64,000 nucleotides of DNA, from assembly GCF_014200505.1 (NCBI RefSeq), contig NZ_JACHBX010000006.1, positions 186,001 through 250,000 on the forward strand, read 5' to 3'. The notes below the pieces were generated by a model. That model did not search any database and had not been told where the DNA came from. It worked only from the letters and a program-made list of their open reading frames with translations. The DNA is from Massilia aurea. Lineage in GTDB: Bacteria > Pseudomonadota > Gammaproteobacteria > Burkholderiales > Burkholderiaceae_D. Position numbers and translations under genes: made by a program. Position 1 is the stretch's first letter, and the number at the start of each line of letters is the position of its first letter. Below are positions 39,321 to 49,029 of the stretch, piece after piece.

Positions 39321-40070
39321 TTATTGCGCCAGCAGCAGGAACACGGTCGGCTTCTTGTGGAAGTCCGGCCCCTTGTCGGCTGCCAACGCCGCCTTCCACT
39401 TCGCCGCCGTCATGGTGCGCACCGACTCGCTCGGCAGCGACAGGTCGGTGGCCACGCACACCAGCGTGCCCGGCTGGCAGCCCGCCACCAGCGCCTCGAG
39501 CATCGCGCCATTGCGATACGGCGTTTCGATGAACAATTGCGTCTGGCGCTCACCGCGTGAACGCGTTTCCAGTTCGCGGATGCGCTTCGTGCGCAGCGCC
39601 GCGTCGGTCGGCAGGTAGCCGTTGAAGGCGAAGCTCTGGCCGTTCAGGCCGCTCGCCATGACGGCCAGCAGCAGCGACGACGGGCCGACCAGCGGTCGCA
39701 CGGCAATCCCGTGCTGATGCGCCAGGCGCACGAGGTCGGCGCCGGGATCGGCCACGGCTGGCACGCCGGCCTCTGACACCAGGCCCGCATCGCGCCCCGC
39801 CAGCAGCGGCGCCAGCAATTGCGTCAGCGCGGCAGCCGGCGTGTTCACGTTCAGTTCGGCGATTTCGATTTCCTGCAGCGGCTTGGCCAATGGATGGTCG
39901 ATCGCGATCAGTTTCAGGAATGCGCGTGCGGTCTTGGCGTTTTCGGCCACAAAATAATCGAGCGAGCTGGTCAGTGCCTGCACTTGCGTCGGCAGCAGGC
40001 CGTTCAGGCAGCCGGGCGCAGCATCGAGTGGGCCGAGGGTATTGGGAATCAGGTACAGGGTGCCGGGCAT
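39321..40070 (-). CDS. RsmI-like tetrapyrrole-methylase-fold methyltransferase
   Basis: A 249-residue protein of the tetrapyrrole (corrin/porphyrin) methylase family. GTLYLIPNTLG at the start, SEAGVPAVADPGADLVR and VRPLVGPSSLLLAVMASGLN are its SAM-binding hallmarks, as in RsmI, which 2'-O-methylates C1402 of 16S rRNA. The middle (FAFNGYLPTD, ETPYRNGAMLEAL) also resembles RsmI. It is shorter than E. coli RsmI (286), so it may be a paralogue with another substrate. A Maf gene lies 20 bp upstream on the same strand. Confidence 0.8.
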   Translation of the reverse strand: MPGTLYLIPNTLGPLDAAPGCLNGLLPTQVQALTSSLDYFVAENAKTARAFLKLIAIDHPLAKPLQEIEIAELNVNTPAAALTQLLAPLLAGRDAGLVSEAGVPAVADPGADLVRLAHQHGIAVRPLVGPSSLLLAVMASGLNGQSFAFNGYLPTDAALRTKRIRELETRSRGERQTQLFIETPYRNGAMLEALVAGCQPGTLVCVATDLSLPSESVRTMTAAKWKAALAADKGPDFHKKPTVFLLLAQ

Positions 40071-40090
40071 GGGTCGTTTCAGGTAAAGGG

Positions 40091-40705
40091 TCAGGTGCCG
40101 AAGAAGCGCACGCCGGCGCGCCGCAGCATGCCGGTCAGGGCGATGAGCGGCAAGCCGGTGAGGGCGGTCGGATCAAGCGAGTGGATGTGGTCGATCAGGG
40201 CAATGCCCAGGCCTTCGTTCTTGGCGCTGCCGGCGCAATCGTATGGCTGTTCGATGCGCAGATAGGCGTCGAGTTCGGCGTCCGGCAAGTCGCGAAAGCG
40301 CACGCGGACCTGCACATTGTCGAGCTGGGCAGCGGCGGCAGGGTTCGCAGCGCGCCCGTCCCACAGGCATAGCGCGGTGTGGAACACGACTTCACGGCCC
40401 CGCATCAATTGCAGCTGCGCCAGCGCGCGCGCATGGTCGCCAGGCTTGCCGATCTGCAGGTCGTCGAGTGTGGCGACCTGGTCGGAGCCGATCACGAGCG
40501 CATCCGGATGCAGTGTTGCCACAGCCTCGGCCTTGGCGCGCGCCAGGCGCAGCGCGGTTGCTGGCGGCGTTTCCCCGGGCAGCGGCGTTTCATCGAGATC
40601 GGGTGCGATGGCCTCGAATGGCAGGCCGAGCCGGCCCAGCAATTCGCGCCGGTACGCCGAGCTCGAGGCGAGGATCAGACGGGGCGGGGTAGAACTTGGT
40701 AGCAT
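40091..40705 (-). CDS. Maf-family nucleotide pyrophosphatase (YceF type)
   Basis: Hydrolyses non-canonical nucleoside triphosphates (7-methyl-GTP for the YceF subgroup), a house-cleaning role. The 204 residues show LILASSSAYRRELLGRLGLP at the start, the conserved DQVATL (catalytic Asp), GKPGDHARAL and a YDCAGSAKNEGLG block typical of Maf. The ATG at 40705 has GAAGG upstream. The open frame continues to 41377 but is not Maf-like. It is divergent from yceD, 96 bp away. Confidence 0.88.
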   Translation of the reverse strand: MLPSSTPPRLILASSSAYRRELLGRLGLPFEAIAPDLDETPLPGETPPATALRLARAKAEAVATLHPDALVIGSDQVATLDDLQIGKPGDHARALAQLQLMRGREVVFHTALCLWDGRAANPAAAAQLDNVQVRVRFRDLPDAELDAYLRIEQPYDCAGSAKNEGLGIALIDHIHSLDPTALTGLPLIALTGMLRRAGVRFFGT

Positions 40706-40801
40706 GCGGCCTTCGGGATAAATCGGCAGCGAAGCCACAGTTTCATGGCGCTGCGGTGAAAAGCCTGCTATTATCGCAGGTTTTCCGGGACGACTTTCTA
40801 A

Positions 40802-41299
40802 ATGAGCGCTTTCATTATTGATGCCTTCGAGTTTTGCAAGAGCGATGGTTTTCGTGAAGGCAGCACGCCCCTGGTCGAGATGACCCGGCTGGCCGCAGAG
40901 AGTTCCGAAAAAGGCGGCGACATCCGCTGGACGATGCAAGGTGGTCAAACCCGTCACGGTTATCCGTCGCTGACCCTCGAGGTCGCCGGTCACGTGAAGC
41001 TGGAATGCCAGCGTTGCCTGCAACCCATGGACTACGAGATCGATTCGTCGACCATGCTGGTGCTGGGTAAGGATGACGAAGAAGCCGATGCCATCGAGAT
41101 CGTTCTCGACGACGACAGCATCGATGTGATCGTCGGCAGCCATACCTGCGATATTCGTCAGTTGCTCGAAGACGAAGCGCTGCTGGCGTTGCCGCAGTCG
41201 CCAAAGCACGATGTCTGCCCAGAAAACAAGCTGCTGGACAGTCTGAAGAACGAGAAGCCGTCGCCATTTGCCGGCCTCAAGAATCTCAAGACAGAATGA
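40802..41299 (+). CDS. yceD: YceD (DUF177) 23S rRNA accumulation protein
   Basis: A 165-residue DUF177 protein. In plants and bacteria this family supports 23S rRNA accumulation. A central LECQRCLQP gives the conserved CxxC, with acidic segments around it (GKDDEEADAIEIVLDDD), and a later DVCPEN contributes another Cys. The usual neighbour rpmF follows, starting about 250 bp downstream. A hairpin with TATTATC in its loop (40761-40783) lies just before the ATG and may contain its promoter. Confidence 0.93.
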   Translation: MSAFIIDAFEFCKSDGFREGSTPLVEMTRLAAESSEKGGDIRWTMQGGQTRHGYPSLTLEVAGHVKLECQRCLQPMDYEIDSSTMLVLGKDDEEADAIEIVLDDDSIDVIVGSHTCDIRQLLEDEALLALPQSPKHDVCPENKLLDSLKNEKPSPFAGLKNLKTE

Positions 41300-41551
41300 T
41301 GTAGTACCAAATACAGCAGGATCGGTTTCGCAGTACGGTGGCGGCAGCGTAGAAAGAATGTCGCCCAAAATTTGCAAAAAGAATGTGTCAGACGCGTGCA
41401 GCGCTCGAGTATGGCATTGGTAGTAGAAGTAGACGGAAACGTGTCGGCAATCCCGGGGGACATCCTTGAAGATTGCTGCTGGGATACTCGATGCGCAAAT
41501 CGTTGCACGTCGAATGTGTTAAAATTTTAGAACTTAGTATTAGGAGTTATC

Positions 41552-41734
41552 ATGGCTGTTCAGCAGAATAAAAAATCCCCATCGAAGCGCGGTATGCACC
41601 GTTCGCACGACTTCCTGGTTGCACCAAACCTGGCAGTCGAGCCAACCACCGGCGAAACGCACCTGCGTCACCACATCAGCCCTAACGGTTTCTACCGTGG
41701 TCGCAAAGTTCTGAAGACCAAAAACGACGAGTAA
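41552..41734 (+). CDS. rpmF: 50S ribosomal protein L32
   Basis: A 60-residue protein starting [20 protein letters not shown] and ending in a basic tail. This is a standard L32 with the [11 protein letters not shown] motif. TTAGGAG precedes the ATG. A terminator hairpin at 41761-41803 separates it from plsX, so fatty-acid genes probably need their own promoter or readthrough. Confidence 0.96.
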   Translation: MAVQQNKKSPSKRGMHRSHDFLVAPNLAVEPTTGETHLRHHISPNGFYRGRKVLKTKNDE

Positions 41735-41760
41735 TCGACGTCCTGGCTTTTAGAACCATG

Positions 41761-41803
41761 AAAGCGGCGCAACGTATGTTATCTGCGTGGCGCCGCTTTT
41801 TCT
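41761..41803 (+). terminator. intrinsic terminator after rpmF
   Basis: AAAGCGGCGC and GCGCCGCTTT form a 10-bp stem with a 19-nt loop. The 3' arm runs into TTTTTC. It lies 27 bp after the rpmF stop. Confidence 0.8.
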
Positions 41804-41946
41804 TTGGCATCTGCTCAGGCATTGTTGGCATCACGGGCATGCATTTCGCCCCGTCATGTTGAGCAGCGCGGATCCTGTGCGCCTCCTGGCGACGAATCGA
41901 TCCCATCTGGCCGCCAGTCCTGTGTGAGCCGCGGCATTCCCAATAC

Positions 41947-43017
41947 ATGACCATAAAAATTTCCATTGACTGCATGGGTGGCGATCACGGCCCGTCAGTA
42001 ACCATTCCGGCAGCAATCTCGTTCCTCAAGAAGCAGGATGACGCCGAGCTCGTGCTCGTGGGCGTCGAAGAGGTGCTGCGCGCAGAACTCAAGAAACACC
42101 ACGGCGACAAATTGCCGCGTCTGACGATCAAGCACGCGACCGAAGTTGTCGCGATGGACGATCCGATCGAGGTGGCCCTGCGCCGCAAGAAGGATTCGTC
42201 GATGCGCGTGGCGATCGAGCTGGTGAAAGACGGCAGCGCCAATGCCTGCGTCTCGGCCGGCAATACTGGCGCCCTGATGGCCGTCTCGCGCTACGTGCTC
42301 AAGACGATGCCCGGCGTCGACCGTCCGGCGATCTGCTCGATCATGCCGAACCAGAAGAACGGCCCGACCTACATCCTCGACCTTGGTGCGAACGTCGATT
42401 GCGAACCGCATCACCTGCACCAGTTCGCGATCATGGGCTCGGTGCTGTGCTCGGCAATCGAAGGCATTCCCCGCCCGACCATCGGCCTGCTCAATGTGGG
42501 CACCGAAGACATCAAGGGCAACGAGGTGGTCAAGGCCACCGGCGTGCTGCTGCGCGACGATGCTGCCCGCGGCAAGCTCAATTTCTACGGCAACGTCGAA
42601 GGCAATGACATCTTCAAGGGGACCGTCGACGTCGTCGTCTGCGACGGCTTCGTTGGCAACGTGATGCTCAAGGCGATCGAAGGCCTGTCGCGTTTCATGA
42701 AAACGACGTTCAAGGCGGACATCATGTCGATGGTCGGCGCCGTGTTCGCACGCAAGGCGCTGAAGAAACTCAATCCCGAGCGCTACAATGGCGCCGGTCT
42801 GCTGGGCCTGAAGGGCCTGGTGTTCAAGAGCCACGGCGGCGCCAACGCCTATTCGTTTGAATGGGCGATCAAGCGTGCCTACGAGGCCGCGCACAATAAT
42901 GTGCAAGAACAGTTGTCGGCACTAATTACCGAGCTGATGCCGAATTCAACGGGCGCTGCCGAAGCGCCCATGCCGGTGCTCGAGCCCGTGTCCACGATCG
43001 AGCGCCAGGCGCAATAA
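41947..43017 (+). CDS. plsX: phosphate acyltransferase PlsX
   Basis: Makes acyl-phosphate from acyl-ACP for phospholipid synthesis (PlsX/PlsY pathway). The 356 residues begin [16 protein letters not shown] and include [22 protein letters not shown] and [13 protein letters not shown], all characteristic. It is first in the plsX-fabH-fabD-fabG-acpP-fabF run. The start has no strong Shine-Dalgarno. It lies 212 bp after rpmF, beyond its terminator. Confidence 0.95.
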   Translation: MTIKISIDCMGGDHGPSVTIPAAISFLKKQDDAELVLVGVEEVLRAELKKHHGDKLPRLTIKHATEVVAMDDPIEVALRRKKDSSMRVAIELVKDGSANACVSAGNTGALMAVSRYVLKTMPGVDRPAICSIMPNQKNGPTYILDLGANVDCEPHHLHQFAIMGSVLCSAIEGIPRPTIGLLNVGTEDIKGNEVVKATGVLLRDDAARGKLNFYGNVEGNDIFKGTVDVVVCDGFVGNVMLKAIEGLSRFMKTTFKADIMSMVGAVFARKALKKLNPERYNGAGLLGLKGLVFKSHGGANAYSFEWAIKRAYEAAHNNVQEQLSALITELMPNSTGAAEAPMPVLEPVSTIERQAQ

Positions 43018-43036
43018 CCGAGCGGATGGTGAAGCA

Positions 43037-44023
43037 ATGACCCTGTACAGCAAAATCACCGGCACTGGCAGCTACCTGCCGGCCAACCGTGTCACCAATG
43101 AAGCGCTGGCCACGCGGCTGGCTGCGCAAGGTGTCGAAACGTCGCACGAATGGATTGTTACCCGCAGCGGCATCGAGGCGCGCCACTTCGCCGCCGCCGA
43201 TGAGCTTTCCTCCGACCTGGCCGTGCACGCCGCGCGCCGGGCGCTCGAGATGGCGGGCCGCGAGGCGGGCGACATCGACCTCGTCATCGTCGCCAGTTCC
43301 ACCCCCGACTTTCACGGTAGCTTCCCGAGCACGGCCTGCATCGTCCAGCAAAAGCTGGGGATGGCCAATGGCAGCGCCGCCTTCGACGTGCAGGCGGTCT
43401 GCAGCGGCTTCGTCTACGCCTTGTCGACGGCCGATGCGTTCATCCGCGCCGGCAACCACAAGCGCGTGCTCGTGATCGGTTCCGAGATTTTCTCGCGCAT
43501 CGTCGACTTCAATGACCGTGGCACCTGCGTGCTGTTCGGCGATGGCGCCGGCGCCGTGCTGCTGGAAGTGTCGAACGAGCCGGGCATCCTGGCCACCAAA
43601 CTGCACGCCGACGGCAGTCACGCCGACATCCTGTCGATCCCGGGCAACCTGGCGGGCGGCGCCGTTGCCGGCAGCGGTTTCCTGCACATGGATGGCCCGG
43701 CCGTGTTCAAGCTGGCCGTGTCGGTGCTCGAAAAAGTCGCGCACGAGGTGCTCGATACGGCCGGCGTCACGCCGGACCAGATCGACTGGCTGGTGCCACA
43801 CCAGGCCAATATCCGCATCATGAATGGCACCGCCAAGAAGCTCGGCCTGCCGCTGGAAAAAATGGTCGTCACCGTCAACGAACACGGCAATACCTCGGCC
43901 GCCTCGATTCCGCTGGCGCTCGACCAGGCGGTGCGCGATGGCCGCATCCAGCCGGGCCAGAACGTGCTGATGGAAGGCGTGGGCGGCGGCTTTACCTGGG
44001 GCGCCGTGCTGGCGCGCATGTAA
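43037..44023 (+). CDS. fabH: beta-ketoacyl-ACP synthase III
   Basis: Condenses acetyl-CoA with malonyl-ACP to start fatty-acid synthesis. The 328 residues carry the thiolase-fold triad: Cys122 (QAVCSGF), His255 (VPHQAN) and Asn285 (EHGNTS). The [11 protein letters not shown]-terminal block is typical. It begins 19 bp after plsX. Confidence 0.96.
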   Translation: MTLYSKITGTGSYLPANRVTNEALATRLAAQGVETSHEWIVTRSGIEARHFAAADELSSDLAVHAARRALEMAGREAGDIDLVIVASSTPDFHGSFPSTACIVQQKLGMANGSAAFDVQAVCSGFVYALSTADAFIRAGNHKRVLVIGSEIFSRIVDFNDRGTCVLFGDGAGAVLLEVSNEPGILATKLHADGSHADILSIPGNLAGGAVAGSGFLHMDGPAVFKLAVSVLEKVAHEVLDTAGVTPDQIDWLVPHQANIRIMNGTAKKLGLPLEKMVVTVNEHGNTSAASIPLALDQAVRDGRIQPGQNVLMEGVGGGFTWGAVLARM

Positions 44024-44091
44024 CGAGTCGCACACCGCGTCGCAATCATAGCGCGGCACTCCCAAGAACCAATGACTACGGAACTATCACG

Positions 44092-45027
44092 ATGAGCAAC
44101 TTCGCATTCCTGTTTACCGGACAAGGCGCCCAGGCAGTGGGCATGTTGAACGGTTTCTCCGGCAACCCGGTTGTTGACCGGACCGTGCAAGAAGCCTCCG
44201 ACGCCCTCGGCTTCGATCTGCAGCGCCTGATCGCCGATGGCCCGAAAGAAGACCTCGACCTCACCACCAATACCCAGCCGGTCATGCTGACCGCCGCCGT
44301 GGCCGTGTACCGCGCCTGGATCGCGGCCGGCGGCCCGATTCCGTCGGTTGTCGCCGGTCACAGCCTGGGTGAATACTCGGCGCTGGTCGCCGCTGGCGTG
44401 ATCCCGTTTGCCGATGCCGTGCCGCTGGTGCGCTTTCGCGCGCAGTCGATGCAGGACGCGGTGCCGGTCGGGCAGGGCGGCATGGCCGTCATTCTCGGCC
44501 TGCAGGCCGACGACGTGCGCGCCGTCTGTGCTGAAGCCGCCCAGGGCGAGGTCGTCGAAGCGGTCAACTTCAACGAACCGACCCAGATCGTGATCGCCGG
44601 CCACACAGCGGCGGTCGAGCGCGCCTGCGAGATCGCCAAGGCCAAGGGTGCCAAGCGCGCGATGAAGCTGTCGGTCTCGGCGCCGTTCCACTCGTCGCTG
44701 CTGAAACCCGCATCGGACCGCCTGCGCGAGTACATGCGCACGCTGACCTTTGCCGTGCCACAGATCCCCGTCATCAACAACGTCGATGTCGTCGTGTTGA
44801 ACGATCCGGAACAGATCAAGGATGCGCTGGTGCGCCAGGCCGCCGGTCCGGTGCGCTGGGTCGAGACGATGCAGAAGATGGCGCAGGATGGCGTCACCCA
44901 GGTCATCGAGTGCGCACCGAGCAAGACGCTGGTGGGCATGGCCAAGCGGATCGATCCGGCGCTGGTCGGCGACGCGCTGGTCGACCAGGCCGCGCTCGAG
45001 CGCGTGCTGGCCACGTTCAACGCGTAA
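44092..45027 (+). CDS. fabD: malonyl-CoA:ACP transacylase
   Basis: Loads malonyl groups from CoA to ACP. The 311 residues contain FLFTGQGAQ at the start, the nucleophile Ser91 in AGHSLGEYSA, and the catalytic-His block APFHSSLL. It lies 68 bp after fabH. Confidence 0.96.
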   Translation: MSNFAFLFTGQGAQAVGMLNGFSGNPVVDRTVQEASDALGFDLQRLIADGPKEDLDLTTNTQPVMLTAAVAVYRAWIAAGGPIPSVVAGHSLGEYSALVAAGVIPFADAVPLVRFRAQSMQDAVPVGQGGMAVILGLQADDVRAVCAEAAQGEVVEAVNFNEPTQIVIAGHTAAVERACEIAKAKGAKRAMKLSVSAPFHSSLLKPASDRLREYMRTLTFAVPQIPVINNVDVVVLNDPEQIKDALVRQAAGPVRWVETMQKMAQDGVTQVIECAPSKTLVGMAKRIDPALVGDALVDQAALERVLATFNA

Positions 45028-45066
45028 CGCCGGCGCAGCACCAACAACCCCAACAAGAGGACCACC

Positions 45067-45804
45067 ATGAATCTGGAAAACCAAGTCGCCCTGATCAGCG
45101 GCGCATCGCGCGGCATCGGCAAGGCCATCGCTCTCGAATTGGCCCGCCAGGGCGCGAAAGTCGTTGGCACCGCCACGAGCGACGCCGGCGCGCAGGCGAT
45201 CTCGGACTACCTGGCGCCGTTCGGCGGCAAGGGTGTCGTCCTGAACGTGCTCGACAGCGAACGCTGCGCAGCCGTCGTGGCAGATGTGCAGAAGGAATTC
45301 GGCAGCCTGTCGATCCTCGTGAACAATGCCGGCATTACCCAGGACAACCTGGCCATGCGCATGAAAGACGAAGAGTGGGACGGCGTGATCGCCACCAACC
45401 TGACCGCCGTCGGCCGCCTGTCGCGCCTGGTGCTGCGCGGGATGATGAAGGCCAAGGCCGGCCGCATCATCAATATCACGTCGGTGGTGGGCGCCTCGGG
45501 CAACCCGGGCCAGATGAACTACGCGGCGGCCAAGGCCGGCGTGGCCGGCATGACCCGCGCGCTGGCGCGCGAGATTGGCAGCCGCAACATCACCGTCAAT
45601 TGCGTCGCGCCGGGCTTCATCGATACCGACATGACCAAGTCGCTGGGCGACGACCAGCACGCTGCACTGCTGACCCAGATTCCGCTGGGCCGCCTGGGCC
45701 AGCCGGAAGACATCGCCCATGCGGTGGCCTTCCTGGCCGGACCGCAAGCGGCCTACATCACGGGCACCGAGCTGCACGTGAACGGCGGCATGTACATGAA
45801 TTAA
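45067..45804 (+). CDS. fabG: 3-oxoacyl-ACP reductase
   Basis: An NADPH-dependent short-chain dehydrogenase that reduces 3-oxoacyl-ACP in the elongation cycle. The 245 residues have SGASRGIG (11-18), NNAG, and the Ser139-Tyr152-Lys156 catalytic set (INITSVVG, MNYAAAKAG). It begins 39 bp after fabD with AGAGGA before the ATG. Confidence 0.96.
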   Translation: MNLENQVALISGASRGIGKAIALELARQGAKVVGTATSDAGAQAISDYLAPFGGKGVVLNVLDSERCAAVVADVQKEFGSLSILVNNAGITQDNLAMRMKDEEWDGVIATNLTAVGRLSRLVLRGMMKAKAGRIINITSVVGASGNPGQMNYAAAKAGVAGMTRALAREIGSRNITVNCVAPGFIDTDMTKSLGDDQHAALLTQIPLGRLGQPEDIAHAVAFLAGPQAAYITGTELHVNGGMYMN

Positions 45805-45952
45805 GTATATTAAGCATCAAGTAAGAAATCAGCAGCAATAAAGGGATGGATTGCACGATAATTGGCCCCGTTTGAACAGGACGATATCGGTGCAATCCCG
45901 ACTTTTAGCAGGACTTTCCGGCGAGTTAGGCGCAGTCGCCGAAAATAGTTTT

Positions 45953-45975
45953 TCAGGTCGCAAACCTGATAAAAT
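45953..45975 (+). promoter_or_regulatory. acpP promoter region with inverted repeat
   Basis: TCAGGTCGCAAACCTGA (45953-45969) has 6-bp inverted arms and abuts a -10-like TAAAAT (45970-45975), 41 bp before the acpP ATG. A repressor could bind there between the -35 and -10. The -35 itself is weak. Confidence 0.45.
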
Positions 45976-46016
45976 GCGCGCACTTTCCGCAACACATACC
46001 TTAATGGAGCTACAAC

Positions 46017-46256
46017 ATGTCGGATATCGAACAACGCGTTAAAAAAATCGTCGCTGAGCAACTGGGTGTTGCTGAAGCAGACATCAAAATCGAATCCTCG
46101 TTCGTTGACGACCTCGGTGCTGACTCGCTGGACACCGTCGAGCTGGTGATGGCTCTGGAAGATGAGTTCGAAATGGAAATCCCTGACGAACAGGCTGAGA
46201 AGATCACCACCGTCAAGCAAGCCATCGACTACGCTACCGCGCACGTCAAAGCCTGA
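46017..46256 (+). CDS. acpP: acyl carrier protein
   Basis: The carrier of growing acyl chains on a 4'-phosphopantetheine arm. The 79 residues are acidic, and Ser37 in [11 protein letters not shown] is the attachment site for the arm added by AcpS (encoded at 57978). AT-rich codons and a likely dedicated promoter fit its high expression. Confidence 0.97.
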   Translation: MSDIEQRVKKIVAEQLGVAEADIKIESSFVDDLGADSLDTVELVMALEDEFEMEIPDEQAEKITTVKQAIDYATAHVKA

Positions 46257-46298
46257 GTCGGGTCTGAGTAGTCGCTTTACAGTTTTTGGGAGAATCGC

Positions 46299-47546
46299 TT
46301 GAGTCGTTCACGCAACCGCCGTGTCGTCGTCACTGGCCTGGGTTGCATTTCACCAATCGGTAACACCGTTACCGAAGCGTGGGATGCAGCGCTGGCTGGC
46401 AAGTCGGGTATTGCCGCCATCACCAAGTTTGATGCGTCGCAATTCACGACCCACTTCGCTGGTGAAGTAAAGAACTTCGTCGTCGAGGATTACCTGCCGG
46501 GCAAAGAAGGCCGCCACATGGATAGCTTTATCCATTACGGTATGGCAGCCGGTATCCAGGCCCTGCAGGATTCGGGTCTGGTTGTCACCGAAGACAATGC
46601 GGACCGCATTGGCGTGGTGATCGGCTCCGGCATCGGCGGCTTGCCGCTGATCGAAGCCACCAAAGAGGAATACACGAATCGCGGCGCACGCCGTATTTCG
46701 CCATTCTTCGTGCCAGCCTCGATCATCAACATGATCTCGGGCGATCTCTCGATCAAGTTCGGCCTGCGTGGCCCGAACCTGGCCATCGTTACCGCTTGTA
46801 CCACTGGCCTGCACAGTATCGGCGCGGCAGCGCGCCTGATCGAATACGGCGACGCCGACGTGATGATCGCGGGCGGCGCCGAGTCGACCGTGTCGCCACT
46901 GGGCCTGGGCGGCTTCGCCTCGGCACGTGCGCTGTCGACCCGCAACGATGATCCGGCCACGGCCTCGCGTCCCTGGGACCGCGACCGCGACGGCTTCGTG
47001 CTGGGCGAGGGCGCCGGTGTCATGGTCGTCGAAGAGTATGAACACGCTGTCGCGCGCGGCGCCCGCATCTATGCTGAAGTCATCGGCTTTGGCATGAGCG
47101 CGGACGCTAACCACATCACCTCGCCGGTCGAGGATGGTAGTGGCGCGGCACGTTGCATGGTCAATGCCCTCAACAACGCCGGCATCAATGCCGACCAGGT
47201 GCAGTACGTGAATGCGCACGGTACCTCGACGCCATTGGGCGATGCTGCAGAAGTGCGCGGCATCAAGCGTGTGTTTGGCGACCATGCCAAGAAGATTGTC
47301 GTGAATTCGACCAAGTCGATGACCGGTCACCTGCTCGGTGGCGCCGGCGGCCTGGAATCGGTGTTCACGGTGCTGGCGATCCATAACCAGATCTCGCCGC
47401 CGACGATCAACATCTTCAACCAGGATCCCGAGTGCGACCTGGACTTCTGCGCCAACACGGCGCGTGAGATGAAGATCGATTACGCGGTGAAGAACTCGTT
47501 CGGTTTCGGCGGTACCAACGGTACGCTCGTTTTCGCGAAAATCTGA
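46299..47546 (+). CDS. fabF: beta-ketoacyl-ACP synthase II
   Basis: Elongates acyl-ACP with malonyl-ACP. The 415 residues start at TTG 46299, with GGGAG about 6 nt upstream, giving [20 protein letters not shown]. The active-site Cys167 (VTACTTG), [11 protein letters not shown] and [14 protein letters not shown] supply the Cys-His-His set. It follows acpP by 42 bp. Confidence 0.96.
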   Translation: MSRSRNRRVVVTGLGCISPIGNTVTEAWDAALAGKSGIAAITKFDASQFTTHFAGEVKNFVVEDYLPGKEGRHMDSFIHYGMAAGIQALQDSGLVVTEDNADRIGVVIGSGIGGLPLIEATKEEYTNRGARRISPFFVPASIINMISGDLSIKFGLRGPNLAIVTACTTGLHSIGAAARLIEYGDADVMIAGGAESTVSPLGLGGFASARALSTRNDDPATASRPWDRDRDGFVLGEGAGVMVVEEYEHAVARGARIYAEVIGFGMSADANHITSPVEDGSGAARCMVNALNNAGINADQVQYVNAHGTSTPLGDAAEVRGIKRVFGDHAKKIVVNSTKSMTGHLLGGAGGLESVFTVLAIHNQISPPTINIFNQDPECDLDFCANTAREMKIDYAVKNSFGFGGTNGTLVFAKI

Positions 47547-47557
47547 ACTTGACCAGC

Positions 47558-47581
47558 CCCATCCCGGTCGAATGGGATGGG
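47558..47581 (+). terminator. hairpin after fabF
   Basis: CCCATCCC and GGGATGGG form an 8-bp stem with an 8-nt loop, starting 11 bp after the fabF stop. No long T-run follows, so termination is likely partial. Confidence 0.45.
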
Positions 47582-47707
47582 CGCTTCTGTAGCCCGGTGC
47601 ATTGCCCGCTTGTTGTTCTACAGCGGTGATGTTCCGGTGCTGGCGGCAACGTCCGCAGCTTGCCCGCCGGGCCAGCCGATTCTTGTTATTCATGCTTCCC
47701 TCGTTGT

Positions 47708-48301
47708 ATGAACTGTGCGGTGTCTGTCATCGTCCGGCCGTCGCCTTGCCTGTACTGGCTGTGCGCCGGGTTCGGCGGCGCCCTCATTGCGACCGCTCTG
47801 GTCATCGGCCTCGGCACGCCTGACCGCTTCGTGTTTGGCGGGTTCGTCGCCCTTGTGCCGCTGGCTGGCGCTGCGGCGCTGGGGTGGCCACTGGTCCGCG
47901 CACGTCATCGTCATCGCCATCGCCATCGTCTGCAGGCTTGCTCACAGGCTGATTCCCATGCACTTTTGCCCGAATTTGGAACGGCGCAGCGCCTTGATAT
48001 TTCTGGACTTGGGCAGCTACGCCTGACGGTACAACAAGAGATGCGCCCAGCTGGCGCGGCGGGCGCACCGCACGTAGCGGGGTCATCCGGACCCACGTCC
48101 GAAGGCGTGGTCGTGACGCTGGTGCCGGGTGCCACGGTCTGGCCGGGCTGCATCCTGCTGCGTCTGCGCACGGCGGCTGGCAAGACGGTAGTGCTCGTCG
48201 TACTGCCCGACAGCATGTCGCCAGGCGACTTTCGGGCGCTGTCCGTGGCGGTACGGTCGTTGGCGCAGGATGCGCGCGACGAAGCGACAAAAATACTTTG
48301 A
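47708..48301 (+). CDS. YgfX-like membrane protein
   Basis: A 197-residue protein with two adjacent transmembrane helices (about residues 15-65; PCLYWLCAGFGGALIATALV and VFGGFVALVPLAGAAALG). A His/Arg run (RARHRHRHRHRL) follows, then a soluble domain ending VVLVVLPDSMSPGDFRALSV. The LPDS...FR.L ending resembles YgfX/CptA, whose role I do not infer here. I chose ATG 47708 over an in-frame upstream start at 47660 because the latter adds a Cys-rich leader that does not look like a protein. Its stop overlaps the sigma-E -35 of rpoE. Confidence 0.55.
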   Translation: MNCAVSVIVRPSPCLYWLCAGFGGALIATALVIGLGTPDRFVFGGFVALVPLAGAAALGWPLVRARHRHRHRHRLQACSQADSHALLPEFGTAQRLDISGLGQLRLTVQQEMRPAGAAGAPHVAGSSGPTSEGVVVTLVPGATVWPGCILLRLRTAAGKTVVLVVLPDSMSPGDFRALSVAVRSLAQDARDEATKIL

Positions 48302-48326
48302 ACTTATTGCAGGGGATCAACTCTTA
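48300..48326 (+). promoter_or_regulatory. candidate sigma-E promoter of rpoE
   Basis: GAACTT (48300-48305), a 16-bp spacer, then TCTTA (48322-48326) resembles the sigma-E consensus (GGAACTT-N16-TCTRA). It starts inside the stop codon of the YgfX-like gene, about 30 bp before the rpoE start, and suggests autoregulation. Confidence 0.6.
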
Positions 48327-48354
48327 GGAGAGGGTCGCCAATGGGGCATGGTCC

Positions 48355-48957
48355 GTGACGACAGAACGCGAGAGTGATCAAGTGCTGGTGGAGCGCGTGC
48401 AGGCAGGGGAACAGAAGGCGTTCGATCTGCTCGTCTCCAAGTACCAGCGCCGCTTGATGCGCCTGGTGTCGCGTCTTGTTCACGATCCGGCGGAAGCCGA
48501 AGACGTGGTACAGGAAACATTCATCAAGGCATATCGGGCACTGCGCCATTTTCGCGGTGATTCCGCGTTTTATACCTGGCTCTATCGGATCGGCATCAAC
48601 ACGGCCAAGAATTACCTCGTGACCCAGGGCAGGCGTGCGCCGACATCGACTGAGACCGACGCCGAAGGGGCCGAAGGCTTTGACGATGCGGACAGTCTGC
48701 GTGACATTAATACGCCAGAGTCAATGTTGGCCAGTAAGCAGATTGCCCACACGGTGAATGCGGCGATGGAAGCGCTGCCCCTGGAACTACGCACGGCAAT
48801 TGTCTTGCGCGAAATAGAAGGACTCAGCTACGAAGAAATATCCGAAGTCATGGCCTGTCCCATCGGTACGGTACGCAGCCGTATTTTTCGGGCGCGCGAA
48901 GTCATTGCCGAAAAATTGCGGCCCTTGCTTGAATTTCCGGTTGACAAACGACGGTAG
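48355..48957 (+). CDS. rpoE: RNA polymerase sigma-E factor
   Basis: An ECF sigma factor for the envelope-stress regulon. The 200 residues have region 2 (AFDLLVSKYQRRLMRLVSRL and EDVVQETFIKAYRALRHFRG) and region 4 (LRTAIVLREIEGLSYEEISE, then GTVRSRIFRARE). It starts at GTG 48355 (MTTERESDQVLVERVQAGEQ). A sigma-E-like promoter lies immediately upstream. rseA and mucD follow. Confidence 0.93.
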   Translation: MTTERESDQVLVERVQAGEQKAFDLLVSKYQRRLMRLVSRLVHDPAEAEDVVQETFIKAYRALRHFRGDSAFYTWLYRIGINTAKNYLVTQGRRAPTSTETDAEGAEGFDDADSLRDINTPESMLASKQIAHTVNAAMEALPLELRTAIVLREIEGLSYEEISEVMACPIGTVRSRIFRAREVIAEKLRPLLEFPVDKRR

Positions 48958-49029
48958 GTAGCGGGATCGTACGAACACAGCATTAAGATTGAACTTACCG
49001 TGAACACACCGACGTCGACGGACACCCCG

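Noticed and set aside
40706-41377. Maf protein extended to 41377
   Set aside because: It would overlap divergent yceD and is not Maf-like; the ATG at 40705 has GAAGG upstream.
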